Position numbers and translations under genes: made by a program | The notes under the pieces: generated by a model | Told to the model about the DNA's origin: nothing | The model's input: the letters and a program-made list of their open reading frames with translations, nothing else | The model's database searches: none | Source: Actinostola sp. cb2023 | Lineage: Eukaryota > Cnidaria > Anthozoa > Actiniaria > Actinostolidae | Assembly (NCBI GenBank): GCA_033675265.1 | Contig: JAUJYZ010000871.1 | Coordinates: 35,568-99,567, forward strand | DNA: 64,000 bases | Reading direction: 5' to 3' | Shown: positions 25,201-36,600 of the stretch, piece by piece | Layout: the number at the start of each line of letters is the position of its first letter | Numbering within the stretch: position 1 is the stretch's first letter

Positions 25201-26110
25201 CTTCTCTCTCAATTTACAGCACGACCTTCTATACACAGCACTTTTAGTCGGTAGTCTTGGAATGATGAGTTAGCACTTCTATTTTTAGCGAGTTTTGGGA
25301 CAGAGTGTAGCTCACTCCCTTTATATCTGCTGAGTAACCTTGTAACTCGATACGATCAAATACTTCGCATTTTTTGTACCGATACGATCAAATTCTTCGC
25401 ATTTTGTCGACTACCATTAGAGTAGTGCCCGAGTAATAGAATAACGTTGCGTGACGACAGTAAACGGCTGCGATGTAAATTTTAAAACAGTACAAATGTA
25501 CTTTTATATTTGATCAATGAACGTGTCCCCATACAAAGTAAATGTACATTATAGAATTGATCTCTGGAGAATTGTGTCTAATAAAAGAAGTTATATAAAA
25601 GAGATGAGAATAAATGTAAACTTGGAGTTGGAGTTGGAGCAAAGTTGGAGCCGATGTCTCGAGCAGGTAAACATGCACAAGGTCAATCAATCACTGATTA
25701 AGCTTGTAATAGACTAATAGTACCTTCACTGCTTCAGGTTGGATCGATAACAAACTTTAATATTGATATCATTTTCACAAATACTTACCATCAAAGAGAA
25801 GCTGTTTGATTTTAGGTTCATCAGTGGAGCCTTTGCTGCAAAGTCGTTTACAAATCGATCCACGGCCGATTGATGCAAACACATCAATTCCTTTCCACGA
25901 CAGAGTCGTTCTTTTCAGATTTCCCCCATCTCCAACCAATGAACTGACTACGTTTTTTCGTATTTCATGTTCACTCGGCGAAGGGTAATCAGTTATTACT
26001 TCGTTGTCAATCAGTTTCGCCTTCGGGTTTATTCCGTCCATCTTTGCCGGCCGCTCACTGTCGACTTTGACGTCGTCTAAAAAGTTACGTAACGAACGTA
26101 CGCACGACAT
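11074..26110 (-). CDS. ABCG half-transporter copy A, probably frameshifted at exon 2 donor
   Basis: White/ABCG1-type ABC half-transporter with nucleotide-binding domain first and membrane domain second. The 19 exons, high to low, are 26110-25789, 24464-24416, 23517-23331, 22802-22731, 22412-22314, 22109-21943, 21250-21179, 20409-20307, 19908-19846, 19487-19450, 18793-18688, 18335-18204, 17837-17745, 16720-16663, 16568-16491, 14837-14732, 13920-13820, 11590-11511 and 11175-11074. Every exon has the same length as in copy B. The fault is at exon 2: A reads GCTAGGGTAATT where B reads GCTAGGTAATT. Splicing at GT therefore adds one base and breaks the frame just before the Walker A lysine, unless a non-GT donor is used. 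Elsewhere only scattered amino-acid changes are seen (for example Gly for Val in exon 8). Introns 15 and 17 carry transposons absent from B and C. It could be a recent pseudogene, or a sequencing error in a G run. Confidence 0.85.
11595..11916. repeat. AAT/AAC microsatellite in ABCG-A intron 17
   Basis: A run of AAT and AAC trinucleotides next to the exon 18 acceptor (minus strand TTATTATTTTAG). It continues at 12952-13310 on the other side of an inserted element, so the element landed inside the microsatellite. The equivalent array in B is 42705-42930. Poly-leucine and poly-isoleucine open frames here are artefacts of the repeat. Confidence 0.95.
11949..12951 (+). mobile_element. Degenerate Penelope-like retroelement fragment with inverted ends
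   Basis: About 120-bp inverted ends (11949-12070 and 12830-12951) enclose remnants of a coding region. On the plus strand near 12150-12225 a frame reads [19 protein letters not shown]. After a frameshift, 12236-12350 reads [20 protein letters not shown] then [10 protein letters not shown]. These resemble the C-terminal tail found after the GIY-YIG-type domain of Penelope-like reverse transcriptases; this is recognition from memory, not a search. Each end contains CTGATGA - hairpin - GAAACGTC. The element is broken, lies in intron 17 of copy A and is absent from B and C. Confidence 0.55.
12952..13312. repeat. AAT/AAC microsatellite, second part
   Basis: Continuation of the trinucleotide array interrupted by the retroelement fragment. 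It ends next to ACAATGGCTTTATTTCC, which is also the border of the array in copies B and C. Confidence 0.95.
13645..13784. mobile_element. 140-bp TA-flanked MITE, copy A only
   Basis: Inverted ends GAGTGGTTTTCAT (13645) and ATGAAAACCACTC (ending 13784), with TA on both sides (13643-13644 and 13785-13786). The matching site in B and C reads GAAGGTATTCAG with a single TA. A TA duplication suggests a Tc1/mariner-type MITE. It lies in intron 17. Confidence 0.8.
14420..14560. repeat. Palindromic repeat in ABCG-A intron 16
   Basis: Two inverted blocks around GGAAGTTATGGACCGAG and CTATAACTTCCCATATGG, also present in copies B (about 41610-41740) and C (about 58375-58500). It was therefore inserted before the duplications. 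No coding content. Confidence 0.55.
14590..14722. repeat. 61-bp VNTR beside exon 16 donor, two units in copy A
   Basis: Tandem units containing GTTACGGCCCACTAATTGAC and GGAGCGAGCGTAGTATCTG. Copies B (41326-41578) and C (58535-58790) each have four units. The array lies directly against the 5' splice site of exon 16. Confidence 0.9.
14922..15333. mobile_element. 412-bp TIR element, copy A intron 15
   Basis: Inverted ends AGCCATTACCTAAACGAGCA and its complement at the right, extending about 32 bp through GGGGACTGGGA. B and C have the empty site ATACAATAATCTAG, so a 3-bp AAT duplication is inferred. A short target duplication suggests a PIF/Harbinger-like or similar MITE. The element has no transposase. 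Confidence 0.75.
15356..16311. mobile_element. 956-bp Mutator-like non-autonomous element, copy A intron 15
   Basis: Inverted repeats of about 200 bp start TAGCCTGCGTAGCAAGCG at 15356 and end with the complement at 16311. The 9-bp target duplication GTTGCCATG sits at 15347-15355 and 16312-16320. Copies B and C carry GTTGCCATG once with no insert. The interior (about 15722-15870) is related to a segment of OXNAD1 intron 3. Open frames inside are short and unrecognised. Confidence 0.85.
17165..17312. repeat. Fold-back element in ABCG-A intron 13
   Basis: Left arm GTTCAATTTGGAAATAATTT pairs with right arm AATTATTCCAAATTGAAC, centred near GCCCGTAGGGC. It is absent from copies B and C, whose intron 13 holds a different set of palindromic repeats instead. 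Confidence 0.7.
17904..18113. mobile_element. MITE with GGGGTATCGAATGGT ends, intron 12 of copy A
   Basis: The ends are GGGGTATCGAATGGTC and ACCATTCGACACCCC, bracketing runs of CGAGAC/GAGACT-rich sequence. The same element lies at the same intron position in B (38293-38502) and C (61619-61827). A sister copy sits in intron 4. Confidence 0.8.
19575..19725. repeat. GGGCCGT-ended repeat in intron 9 of copy A
   Basis: Approximately inverted ends around CAGGGCCGTACATAACCC and TGTAACGGCCCTG with G/C homopolymers between. Related, longer versions lie in B (about 36800-36985) and C (about 62960-63150), where an extra A/T-rich piece separates the G runs. The boundaries are uncertain. Confidence 0.5.
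20036..20233. mobile_element. Fold-back MITE in intron 8 of copy A
   Basis: The arms contain CAGCAGACGTTTTTGTCAAC / GTTGACAAAAACCTCGATCT and meet at ACGACGGCAG...CACGTCGTAG. The same element is in B (36285-36489) and C (63455-63660), immediately after the exon 8 donor region. It predates the duplications. Confidence 0.75.
22482..22650. mobile_element. MITE with GGGGTATCGAATGGT ends, intron 4 of copy A
   Basis: Same family as the intron 12 element. In this copy the ends extend to CATGTAGGGG / CCCCTACATG. The counterpart in B is 33989-34153. Two members of one family within a single gene, in all visible copies, means both insertions are older than the duplications. Confidence 0.8.
22866..23093. 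mobile_element. Fold-back MITE in intron 3 of copy A
   Basis: Ends TACTCCTTTTTAAAGTTCCC and GGGAACCGTAAAAAGGAGTA with matching inner blocks (GAAAGGTAGC / GCTACCTTTC; GACCAATGG / CCATTGGTC). The counterpart in B is 33582-33770, slightly shorter. Confidence 0.75.
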
Positions 26111-26478
26111 GGTGCATTAAATCACGCAATTTCACGCATTAAAACACACTTGACAACAAACACGAGTAATAGTTACTTCCCAGATCATATCATGAAAGCA
26201 ATAACAGCGTGGTGCCACTGTTCGCGGAATAATACGAATACTCGAAAATGATTAGCTATACGCCGTCTGGCAGTGATGGCCCTACTGTCTTCTGAACTTC
26301 CATTTTTTTCAGTTTGCCGGTTTTCATAACCATTCTCGTAGCAGAAATACGAGAATGGAAGGAAACTGTAAATGAACTCCTATGAAAACTTCAAAAATTC
26401 TGCTTCGTATTAAGAGAATGCTTGTAAAAAACGGTAAAATGACTGAAATCAGAAATTTCATTCATAACTCAAGTTTAC

Positions 26479-26566
26479 CTGTTTTCTTGAAATCCATTTC
26501 TTCGAGAAGCAATTCTTGTTCGGGAAATGTTAAACTTACAGCCCCGGATAGAGATCCTGCAGACAT
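26479..26566 (-). other. Candidate alternative first exon, copy A
   Basis: The minus-strand ATG at 26566 opens a frame MSAGSLSGAVSLTFPE that continues to a good donor (CAG then GTAAAC) after 29 codons plus 1 nt. The annotated exon 1 ends in the same phase, so this exon could in principle splice to exon 2. Copy B has an identical arrangement at 30173-30260 (plus). This is weak evidence: it rests on one open frame and one donor. Confidence 0.25.
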
Positions 26567-26834
26567 GTTGAGTTTATGTTTTAGAAGTTTTAATTTTCCA
26601 TGGAGAGACGAGTCAATGTCAGTGAAGCGGCGTGCTAGCAAAAGTACCGGTACAATTTTGCTTCTATTTACGAAAGTAGCATTTCATGGCGCATGCTCAC
26701 TGAGACTATATACCGCCGGTTGAATAACTGATAAGGAAGACGATGAAACTTAACCACGGAATTTCGATGTCGACTTGACGTATAAATTCTGTCGCGGGGA
26801 CAAAGATTATGGAGGGATACGTTGGGCCAGGGGG

Positions 26835-27125
26835 GTAGCTGATACCGCAATACCGAATCAAAAAAATAAAAATACCCAAGAGACCATGAGGGATTTGAAA
26901 CACCGTAATACCTGATCTAAAATTGAAATTTGAAACAACAGTAGTAATGTTTTGGAAACCACCGGAATACCGAAATACGCTAAAGAAATTTGAATTTCAC
27001 CGAACACCGTAGCCCCAAATCGCCAATTACCGCATACCGCAGACCAGGACGATTCCGCAATACCGCATCTCGAAATAAAAAAATACCGTAATATCGCACA
27101 AAAAAATCGACGGATATCGCAAAAG
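26835..27125. repeat. Degenerate ATACCG-rich repeat upstream of copy A
   Basis: Irregularly repeated short motifs (ATACCGCA, AATACCGAA, ACCGTAATACC) occur every 10-25 bp over about 290 bp. The region is mirrored in arm B at about 29560-29850. No coding frame is convincing; the open frames crossing it occur in both arms simply because the arms are copies. Confidence 0.5.
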
Positions 27126-27644
27126 AGGATTGTCGTTGCGACCTGTCCACGCGTCATGTCGCTGCCGACCTGTTTCCTAGTACGTCCCGACCATTAAATA
27201 TTTTTTTATTTGAGATTTGCATATTATGAGTCAGTTTGAAATCTCGATATTTTAATAATCCGATGCCGTCACCCCAGGCTTTTGCCATAATTGGCATTGT
27301 TTTCAGTAGATCCCTTCCCCAATATTCAATAAAAAGATTTCTTATCCCTACAGCTGATCACTTCGAGTACGTTCAGTTTTTAATACAATTAAAATCGTCC
27401 AAAATAATGACCATTTTTAGTGCGGATTATGCCCATGCAATATGCCCATTTTCACCGCCCATGCAAAATCGTAAAAAAGTAAAATCAGATCCAGTTAACC
27501 GAGTTTTTCGAGTAATTAATAGAGATTTAAAAGAAGAAAGAAAGGAATAATAAGGAGAAAAAGCAAAAAAAAAACACCTCCGGGCTGGGTTCTGATTTTT
27601 TGCCAACCGTTTGTTCTCTTTATACTTATCATAGTTTCTTTATC

Positions 27645-27678
27645 AAGTAAATCAATCAATCAATCAATCAATCAATCT

Positions 27679-27720
<42 letters not shown>

Positions 27721-28965
27721 ATGTGAAAACTGGTTTTTCGTAATTTCTAGCCATTATTTGTTGTGGCTGCTCAGAATCTCTTGCAAACCTATTTTTGAGG
27801 AATGCCGAGACTTTGACGCAAAGAAATCTCGAAAATAATTTAAACCGATTCTGAAAAAGTCCTCTCAAAATTACATAACGTAGAAATTTTCCGTATAGCT
27901 AGAACTAATATGGGAAAACTGGTTTTTCGTAATTTCTAGCCTTTCTATTTGTTGTGACTGCTCAGAATCTTTTGCAAACCAATTTTTTGAGGAAAGCCCA
28001 TACTTTGACGCAAAGAAATCTCGAAAATAAACCGATTCTGAAAAAGTCCTCTCAAAATGACATAAAGTAGAAATTTCCATATACTGAGCTAATATGGGAA
28101 AACTGGTTTTTCGTAATTTCTAGCCATTCTATTTGTTGTGGCTGCTCAGAATCTCTTGCAAACCTATTTTTTGAGGAAAGCCGAGACTTTGACGCAAAGC
28201 GGAAATCTCATAAATACACCGATTCTGGAAGAGTCCTCTGAAAATTACATAACGTAGAAATTTTCGGTATACAACTAATATGGGAAAACTGTTTTTTCGT
28301 AATTTCTAGCCATTCTATAATGTCTCGGTTTTCCTCAAAAAATAGGTTTGCAAAAGATTGTGAGCAGCCACAACAAATAGAATGGCTAGAAATTACGAAA
28401 AACCAGTTTTCCCATATTAGTTCTATATGGAAAATTTCTATGTTATGTAATTTTGAGAGGAATTTTTCAGAATCGGTTTATTTTCGAGATTTCTTTGCCT
28501 CAAAGTCTCGGAATTCCTAAAATAATAGGTTTGCAAGAGATTCTGAGCAGCCACAACAAATAGAATAGCTAGAAATTTCGAAAAACCAGTTTTCCCATAT
28601 TAGTTCTATATATGGAAAATTTCTATGTTATGTAATTTTGAGAGGAATTTTTCAGAATCGGTTTATTTTCGAGATTTCTTTGCCTCAAAGTCTCGGAATT
28701 CCTAAAAAAATAGGTTTGCAAAAAATTCTGAGCAGCCACAACAAATAGAATGGCCAGAAATTACGAAAAACCAGTTTTCTCATATTTGTTCTATATGGAA
28801 AATTTCTACGTTATGTAATTTTGAGAGGACTTTTTCAGCATCGGTTTATTTTCGAAATTTCTTTGCGTCAAAGTCTCGGCTTTCCTCAAAAAATAGGTTT
28901 GCAAAAGATTCTGAGCAGCTACAACAAATAGAATGGCTAGAAATTAGGAAAAACCAGTTTTCCCA

Positions 28966-28966
<1 letters not shown>
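27645..28966. repeat. Axis 1: head-to-head 183-bp satellite with CAAT microsatellite
   Basis: A CAAT run (27651-27718) is followed by about three 183-bp units in reverse orientation (27720-28317). The orientation flips at about 28318, and units then run forward to about 28966 before an ATTG run (28967-29026). The unit contains GGTTTGCAAAAGATTCTGAG and CAACAAATAGAATGGCTAGA. This is the symmetry axis between ABCG copies A and B. Confidence 0.9.
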
Positions 28967-29001
<35 letters not shown>

Positions 29002-30638
29002 CATAGATTGATTGATTGATTGATTTACTTGATAAAGAAACTATGGTAAGTATAAACAGAACAAACGGTTGGTAAAAAAATCAGAACCCAGCCCGGAGGT
29101 GTTTTTTTGTTGTTGTTATTTCTCCTAATTATCCCTTTCTTTCTTCTTTTAAATCTCTATTAATTACTCGAAAAACTCGGTTAACTGGATCTGATTTTAC
29201 TTTTTTACGATTTTGCATGGGCGGTGAAAATGGGCATATTGCATGGGCATAATCCGCACTAAAAATGGTCATTATTTTGGACGATTTTAATTGTATTAAA
29301 AACTGAACGTACTCGAAGTGATCAGCTGTAGGGGTAAGAAATCTTTTTATTGAATATTGGGGAAGGGATCTACTGAAAACAATGCCAATTATGGCAAAAG
29401 CCTGGGGTGACGGCATCGGATTAAAATATCGAGATTTCAAACTGACTCATAATATGCAAATCTCAAATTAAAAATATATTTAATGGTCGGGACACACTAG
29501 GAAACAGGTCGGCAGCGACATGACGCGTGGACAGGTCGCAACGACAATCCTCTTTTGCGGTATCCGTCGATTTTTTTGTGCGATATTACGGTATTTTTTT
29601 ATTTCGAGATGCGGTATTGCGGAATCGTCCTGGTCTGCGGTATGCGGTAATTGGCGATTTGGGGCTACGGTGTTCGGTGAAATTCAAATTTCTTTAGCGT
29701 ATTTCGGTATTCCGGTGGTTTCCAAAACATTACTACTGTTGTTTCAAATTTCAATTTTAGATCAGGTATTACGGTGTTTCAAATCCCTCATGGTCTCTTG
29801 GGTATTTTTATTTTTTTGATTCGGTATTGCGGTATCAGCTACCCCCCTGGCCCAACGTACCCCTACATAATCTTTGTCCCCGCGACAGAATTTATACGTC
29901 AAGTCGACATCGAAACACTTGTTTTGGTAGGTCACCCTGGTTGCGATGTCTCTGATTCCGATTTTAAATGTATTTAATTCCGTGGTTAAGTTTCATCGTC
30001 TTCCTTATCAGTTATTCAACCGGCGGTATATAGTCTCAGTGAGCATGCGCCATGAAATGCTACTTTCGTAAATAGAAGCAAAATTGTACCGGTACTTTTG
30101 CTAGCACGCCGCTTCACTGACATTGACTCGTCTCTCCATGGAAAATTAAAACTTCTAAAACATAAACTCAACATGTCTGCAGGATCTCTATCCGGGGCTG
30201 TAAGTTTAACATTTCCCGAACAAGAATTGCTTCTCGAAGAAATGGATTTCAAGAAAACAGGTAAACTTGAGTTATGAATGAAATTTCTGATTTCAGTCAT
30301 TTTACCGTTTTTTACAAGCATTCTCTTAATACGAAGCAGAATTTTTGAAGTTTTCATAGGAGTTCATTTACAGTTTCCTTCCATTCTCGTATTTCTGCTA
30401 CGAGAATGGTTATGAAAACCGGCAAACTGAAAAAAATGGAAGTTCAGAAGACAGTAGGGCCATCACTGCCAGACGGCGTATAGCTAATCATTTTCGAGTA
30501 TTCGTATTATTCCGCGAACAGTGGCACCACGCTGTTATTGCTTTCATGATATGATCTGGGAAGTAACTATTACTCGTGTTTGTTGTCAAGTGTGTTTTAT
30601 GCGTGAAATTGCGTGATTTAATGCACCATGTCGTGTAC
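28319..30638. other. Upstream region of ABCG copy B, mirror of copy A upstream
   Basis: Reverse complement of 26111-28317 with small differences, including about 65 extra bases near 29910-29980 missing from arm A. It contains the mirrored ATACCG-rich repeat and the candidate alternative exon at 30173-30260. The promoter of copy B must lie here or in the first exon region. No core element is clear. Confidence 0.5.
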
Positions 30639-33600
30639 ATGTCGTGCGTACGTTCGTTACGTAACTTTTTAGACGACGTCAAAGTCGACAGTGAGCGGCC
30701 GGCAAAGATGGACGGTATAAACCCGAAGGCGAAACTGATTGACAACGAAGTAATAACTGATTACCCTTCGCCGAGTGAACATGAAATACAAAAAAACGTA
30801 GTCAGTTCATTGGTTGGAGATGGGGGAAATCTGAAAAGAACGACTCTGTCGTGGAAAGGAATTGATGTGTTTGCATCAATCGGCCGTGGATCGATTTGTA
30901 AACGACTTTGCAGCAAAGGCTCCACTGATGAACCTAAAATCAAACAGCTTCTCTTTGATGGTAAGTATTTGTGAAAATGATATCAATATTAAAGTTTGTT
31001 ATCGATCCAACCTGAAGCAGTGAAGGTACTATTTAGTCTATTACAAGCTTAATCAGTGATTGATTGACCTTGTGCATGTTTACCTGCACGTTATTCTCAT
31101 CTCTTTTATATAACTTCTTTTATTAGACACAATTCTCCAGAGATCAATTCTATAATGTACATTTACTTTGTATAGGGTCACGTTCATTGATCAAATATAA
31201 AAGTACATTTGTACTGTTTTAAAATTGACATCACAGCCGTTTACTGTCGTCACGCAACGTTAGTTACTCGGGCACTACTCTAATGGTAGTCGACAAAATG
31301 CGAAGAATGTGATCGTATCGGTACAAAAAATGCGAAGTATTTGATCGTATCGAGTTCCAAGGTTACTCAGCAGATAAGGGAGTGAGCTACACTCTGTCCC
31401 AAAACTTGCTAAAAATAGAAGTGCTAACTCATCATTCCAAGACTACCGACTAAAAGTACTGTGTATAGAAGCTCGTGCTGTATCGAGAGAGAAGCAGTTG
31501 TGTTTAATATGCAGAAGAGAAATGAAGAAGCATGATTGACTGAAAATAGTGCTATTGAAGTCTTTGTATAAGCTTAAATATATTTAACAAAAACAAACAC
31601 GCCTTAAATTACTATTAAGGGGGGTCGGTACTATCTCGTTGCCAGGTAACCCGGTTGCTATGTCGCGAGACCAGAAGTGATATTTTCTTTCCAAACTCTT
31701 ACGCTAAAATTGTTTTGTTTTGTTTTACTTTTGCTTCATTCAGGAAAATACACCATACAATAATTTTGTAATAGGTTTTATTAATTATATTCACTAAGTA
31801 TACTTTTACAGGAGCTTTTCAAAAATGTAAACTTGAGATTTTCAGTATTTTAGACTCGTAAGAATCTATTAAAGCTACATGCGGTGTGGGAAACATTTTG
31901 AGGTATATGGTCTCTGAAATAGCAATTCCCAAAGAAATGGAAAGAGGATATCTCCTGAAAACAGCATCGAGAATCGAATCGGGATAAGATATTCTAGCTG
32001 GCACAGCAAAAAAAACACATACTTGTGAATGAATGAATGACAGCTTCATTTGAAGCTCATCTCAAAAAGGACACAAAGTCAGAAAAAAGGGTACAAAGCC
32101 GTGTGAACCTGGGTGTGAACCCCCTAAATCTGCCCCTGAAATTATTATTATTATTTAAAAAACTGTACATGTAACAATAATTATTATACTTCTAAAGTAG
32201 TGATTTTGGTATTTTTTTTTAGTCACTGGCAAAGTTGAACCTGGAACACTTTTAGCAGTTATGGGTGCTAGGTAATTACAAATATACATCCATCCATGCG
32301 TATCTGTGTCATTAATTATAACATAAGCATGTAACACCGAGGAAGGGGTATAGTACTGCCAGGGAGGATAGAGAGGGGAGAACATTGTACCTACATACTT
32401 TATGCTCTCTAATTAATATATGCACAATTCTGTAATCCATCAAAACCATCCAATTCAATCATATCAATAATGCAGACTATTTATGAGTCATTTTGATAAC
32501 AAGTTTTTATAAGAAAGTTATTGTTTATCACAACTCTCAGCAGATGCTTCAATTATATTGACCGTCATCGCTTCCACCCAGGTTGCAGAGTCTCTGTCAA
32601 ACTCTCTCTCTCTCTCTACATACTGTGAATTTGGGGTTCATTGCAGGCCCTCTCCTCTCTAGTCCCCCCTTCCTTATCCTGTACAAGTAGGCCGACTACA
32701 CAGGCTATAGCGTGCATGGGGATATTTGATGTTCTTCCTTCAAAACCTTGTACTTCACTTGTTCTAATTCATGAAGAGCTACATGTATATAATAGCATTG
32801 AAGTGAAAGTAAAAAAGTTCTTCAACATAATTTAAACAGGGATATAAAAAGTTTTAATCCTTTACACTGTACATACACCCAGAAAATACTCCTCTATAAC
32901 AATAGAATGGCTTTTCAAAACAGTATTTAACATTGTCATTCATTTTGAACTCATGCAACTCAATGTACAGGGTTCATTATTATTATTTTTAGGTTCATTT
33001 TAAACACTCAAAATAAGCACAGCTACAGTTCATTTTGCATGCATGTCCAGGGATTTCAGTTTTGATAGATTTCATGTCTATTGCCTGAGACAAGGTCCCT
33101 GATCATGAATAAGATATTGAGCAGTCTATGTAATATTATGTTACTTTATTTTAAATTGATATATAGTGGAGCAGGCAAGACTACTCTAATGAATGTCCTT
33201 GCACATCGTAACATTGGACATTTTCAAGTTGTGGGGACTGTCATGGTTAATAATGTTCCTGTAGGCCTCAATATCAATTCCATCTCGGCATATGTCCAGC
33301 AAGAGGATTTGTTTATTGGTACCCTTACTGTCAGAGAACATCTTACTTTCCAGGTATTCAGTTTAATAGACACTGCAAATGTCATTTCATTAATCCTGCA
33401 AAATGTATTGTTCAAGTATAATGTGATTGTTGACTGAACTTAAATTGACTGTCATTTCCACATGTGTACCAAAAATATACATACATCCAAAGCTCCCAGT
33501 AGTGTCAACTTGCTCAAATGTAATGGAAAATGATGAAACCTATACATTTTTCTTGGCTACACATCCCTGAACAACAATTAATACTCCTTTTTACAACAGT

Positions 33601-36600
33601 TCCCTGCACCATCTTGAAAGGTAGCTTCGAAGTGAGACCAATGGACCTTGCAACACCTTGGACAATTATTCACATGTCTTTATCATTGCAAGATCACCAT
33701 TGGTCTTGCTTCGATGCAAAGGCACGGCTACCTTTCAAGATGGTGCCGGGATTAACTGTAAAAAGGAGTATTGTGCTACATCAACATGTATTATACAACT
33801 GCCATAACTTCCTTGTTTGTTATTTTATTACAGGCTCTACTCAGAATGGAGAAACATGTTTCCAGGAAAGATAGATTAGCCAAAGTTGAAGAAGTTCTGC
33901 AAGAGGTAATTATGCTATCATTGTAAGGTTATTTTCACAATAATTATTATAAATTTTAAGTATTGCTTGATATAAATTAACTACATGTAGGGGTGTCGAA
34001 TGGTCCCCGTTTTGCGGGCCTCAAAGTCTTGTTTTTTCCGCGCAAAAAGCTGTCTAGAATTTTGATCACAAAGGAAATCGGCGAAAAAGCGTCTCAGGCT
34101 CGCAAAAAAATGCCTTATCTCGGAGTCTGATTGCCTTGACCATTCGATACCCCTACATGTCACTGGGAAATAAACATTTCCAAGAAAATCACTTATTAAA
34201 ATTATTGTATTTTTTGTTTAAGCTTGGGCTGATGAAATGTGCCGAAACATTGATAGGCATTCCTGGACGTCTGAAAGGAATTTCAGGAGGAGAAAAGAAA
34301 AGATTATCATTTGCTTCAGAGGTTTGTACTTTGTTTCTTTTATTTCCTTTGATTCCCTAACCTATAACTGTAATTATAAGCAGAAACCTCTGGACATGCT
34401 TGTGTGAGGTGTCTGATTAAGGAAATGTCCAATTTCTCATGGTTCAACAATAATTATATAATTATTATATCCATTTGACAAACCCACAATAATTATGTTT
34501 TGGGTCTTCCATTTATGTATTTCAGGTGTTGACTGATCCTGGTATTCTTTTTGCTGATGAGCCAACCTCAGGACTAGACTCCTTCATGGCACAAAGTGTT
34601 GTATCTACTCTACAAAGACTGGCTTCACAAGGACGAACCATAGTGTGTACCATCCATCAACCATCATCTGAAGTTTATGCCATGTTCTCCAGGTATGATG
34701 CATGGAAGGGTTTTAAACCCTTTATTGTTATTTATGTAACTTTTGCAGAATGTCACCTCCAGGGGCATATGTACCCATGGACATGTACATGTACCCAGGA
34801 TTTTCAAATCAGGCCAGGCACGAACTAAATGGAAACATGGACTTTTACAAATGCATTAATATTATTGTGAGGGGATGAAAAATATTTCGTACAAAAGACT
34901 TGATCCCTTAGTACTGTCTGAACTCAATCCAATTGTGCAGAAGTGGATGCAGTGAAAAATGTGACTGGTTTTCAAGTGTCCATGCAAGCTTTGGCAGAAG
35001 GCACGAGCCCCTAGCATACTCTCTGGGAAATCTTTTGAGATTAATTGCCTTCAATTCTCTGTTTTTACAATAATATTATTAATTTTACATAATATTCATA
35101 TATAGAGTAAGTTTTTTAATTAGTAAATAATGATTCTTTTATTGTTAGCGCCTTAGAGCTTTGGATAAGGCACTATATAAGTTATAAATTATTATTTATT
35201 ATTATTAATATAATGTGTAGTACATTTGAAAAGAAATTTCAGAATTCTGAAACCAATCTGAATCAGTACCTGGTGTATACGCGTAGTATGCTTCAATTCA
35301 ACATTATCGATCAAATTCAAATATGCTGATGTGACTCCTCCCTAGCTAGTCTGACTGCATTGCTTTCTGTGATTTTATAGTGTCATGTTAATGGCTGAAG
35401 GTCGAGTGGCATTTCTTGGCTCCTCGTCAAAGGCAATATCATATTTTGATGAGTAAGTGATTGATATAAAGATATATCATTATCAGTGCAAAGGGTCTAA
35501 GATTAATTGTGTGGTCTAAGATTTATTTACAATTTGTGTGGCACAAGCATATAAGCAAGGACCAAAATTTTACATTGTTTAGGCTTGCGTTGTTCCTATA
35601 TTTCCACCACTCTCATGTGAAAGGGGCTGGATGATCGTTTAATTTGAATTCTAAAACAGACAAGAGCTGTAGCTCTATAAGAGTACAATTAACATTAAAA
35701 ACGTGAAACAGTACTATTAAACTAAATAGTACTAATTAGTGATGAAACAATAGAAAATAAAGGATATTTCACCAATTAGTACTATAATTTAGATTTAATA
35801 CTTTTAGTGTTAGAACATAGTATGAGATATGATGGTGTTTTCTATTTCTTCGCATGCAACCCTAAATGATACCTTGATGGCTAAAAGTACTGGCTTTCCA
35901 TCGTGAACACCTAAGTGATACAAAAAAAAAATTATTTACACCCCTAAAAGAGACGATGATCCCCGCCCCTTTCACATGGGAGTAACTCCTCCCCCCCTTC
36001 CACATGACACAGGTACTGAGCATTTTTGCTCATGTTGGAGTGCAAACCAGGCTACATGAACAACTGATTTTAATTTGGTGAAAAGTGAAAACATTTTTTT
36101 TGTTTATTAGACTTGGATTTACATGTCCATCAAACTTCAACCCTGCTGACTATTTTATACAGCTTCTTGCAATAGTACCAGGCCAGGCGTCTGTCTGTCG
36201 TGAGCGTATTAAGGTAATCATAGGTAACAATTGAGGTACAGTAAACTTCATTTGAATGCATGTGTGTGTAGTCTTCTTCAACAATAGAGCTTAAGCAGCA
36301 GATCGAGGTTTTTGTCAACATGGACAGCACGCCTGATACTCAAAATGACTATTGACGTCCGTGACGGCAATCTACGACGTGAAAACAGGTGAACTGCCGT
36401 CGTAGATTGCTGTCACTGTTCGTTTTGAACATTATTCATCAGTGCGCGCGCTGTCAGTGTGTTGACAAAAACGTCTGCTGCTTTAAACTCTAATGGCACC
36501 ACATGAACTGCACAATAAGTTAAATCAGGGATAAGATGATGAGACCATAAAATAGTGTTTCCAAGCCTCAATCAATCTCTTGTATTCATTGTGTAAACTT

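Noticed and set aside
26858..27157. 99-codon frame repeated at 29520-29819
   Set aside because: It lies over the degenerate ATACCG-rich repeat and has biased composition; no recognisable domain.
27236..27550. 104-codon frame near axis 1, repeated at 29129-29440
   Set aside because: Its presence in both arms follows from the inverted duplication. No family, splice signals or neighbouring exons support it.
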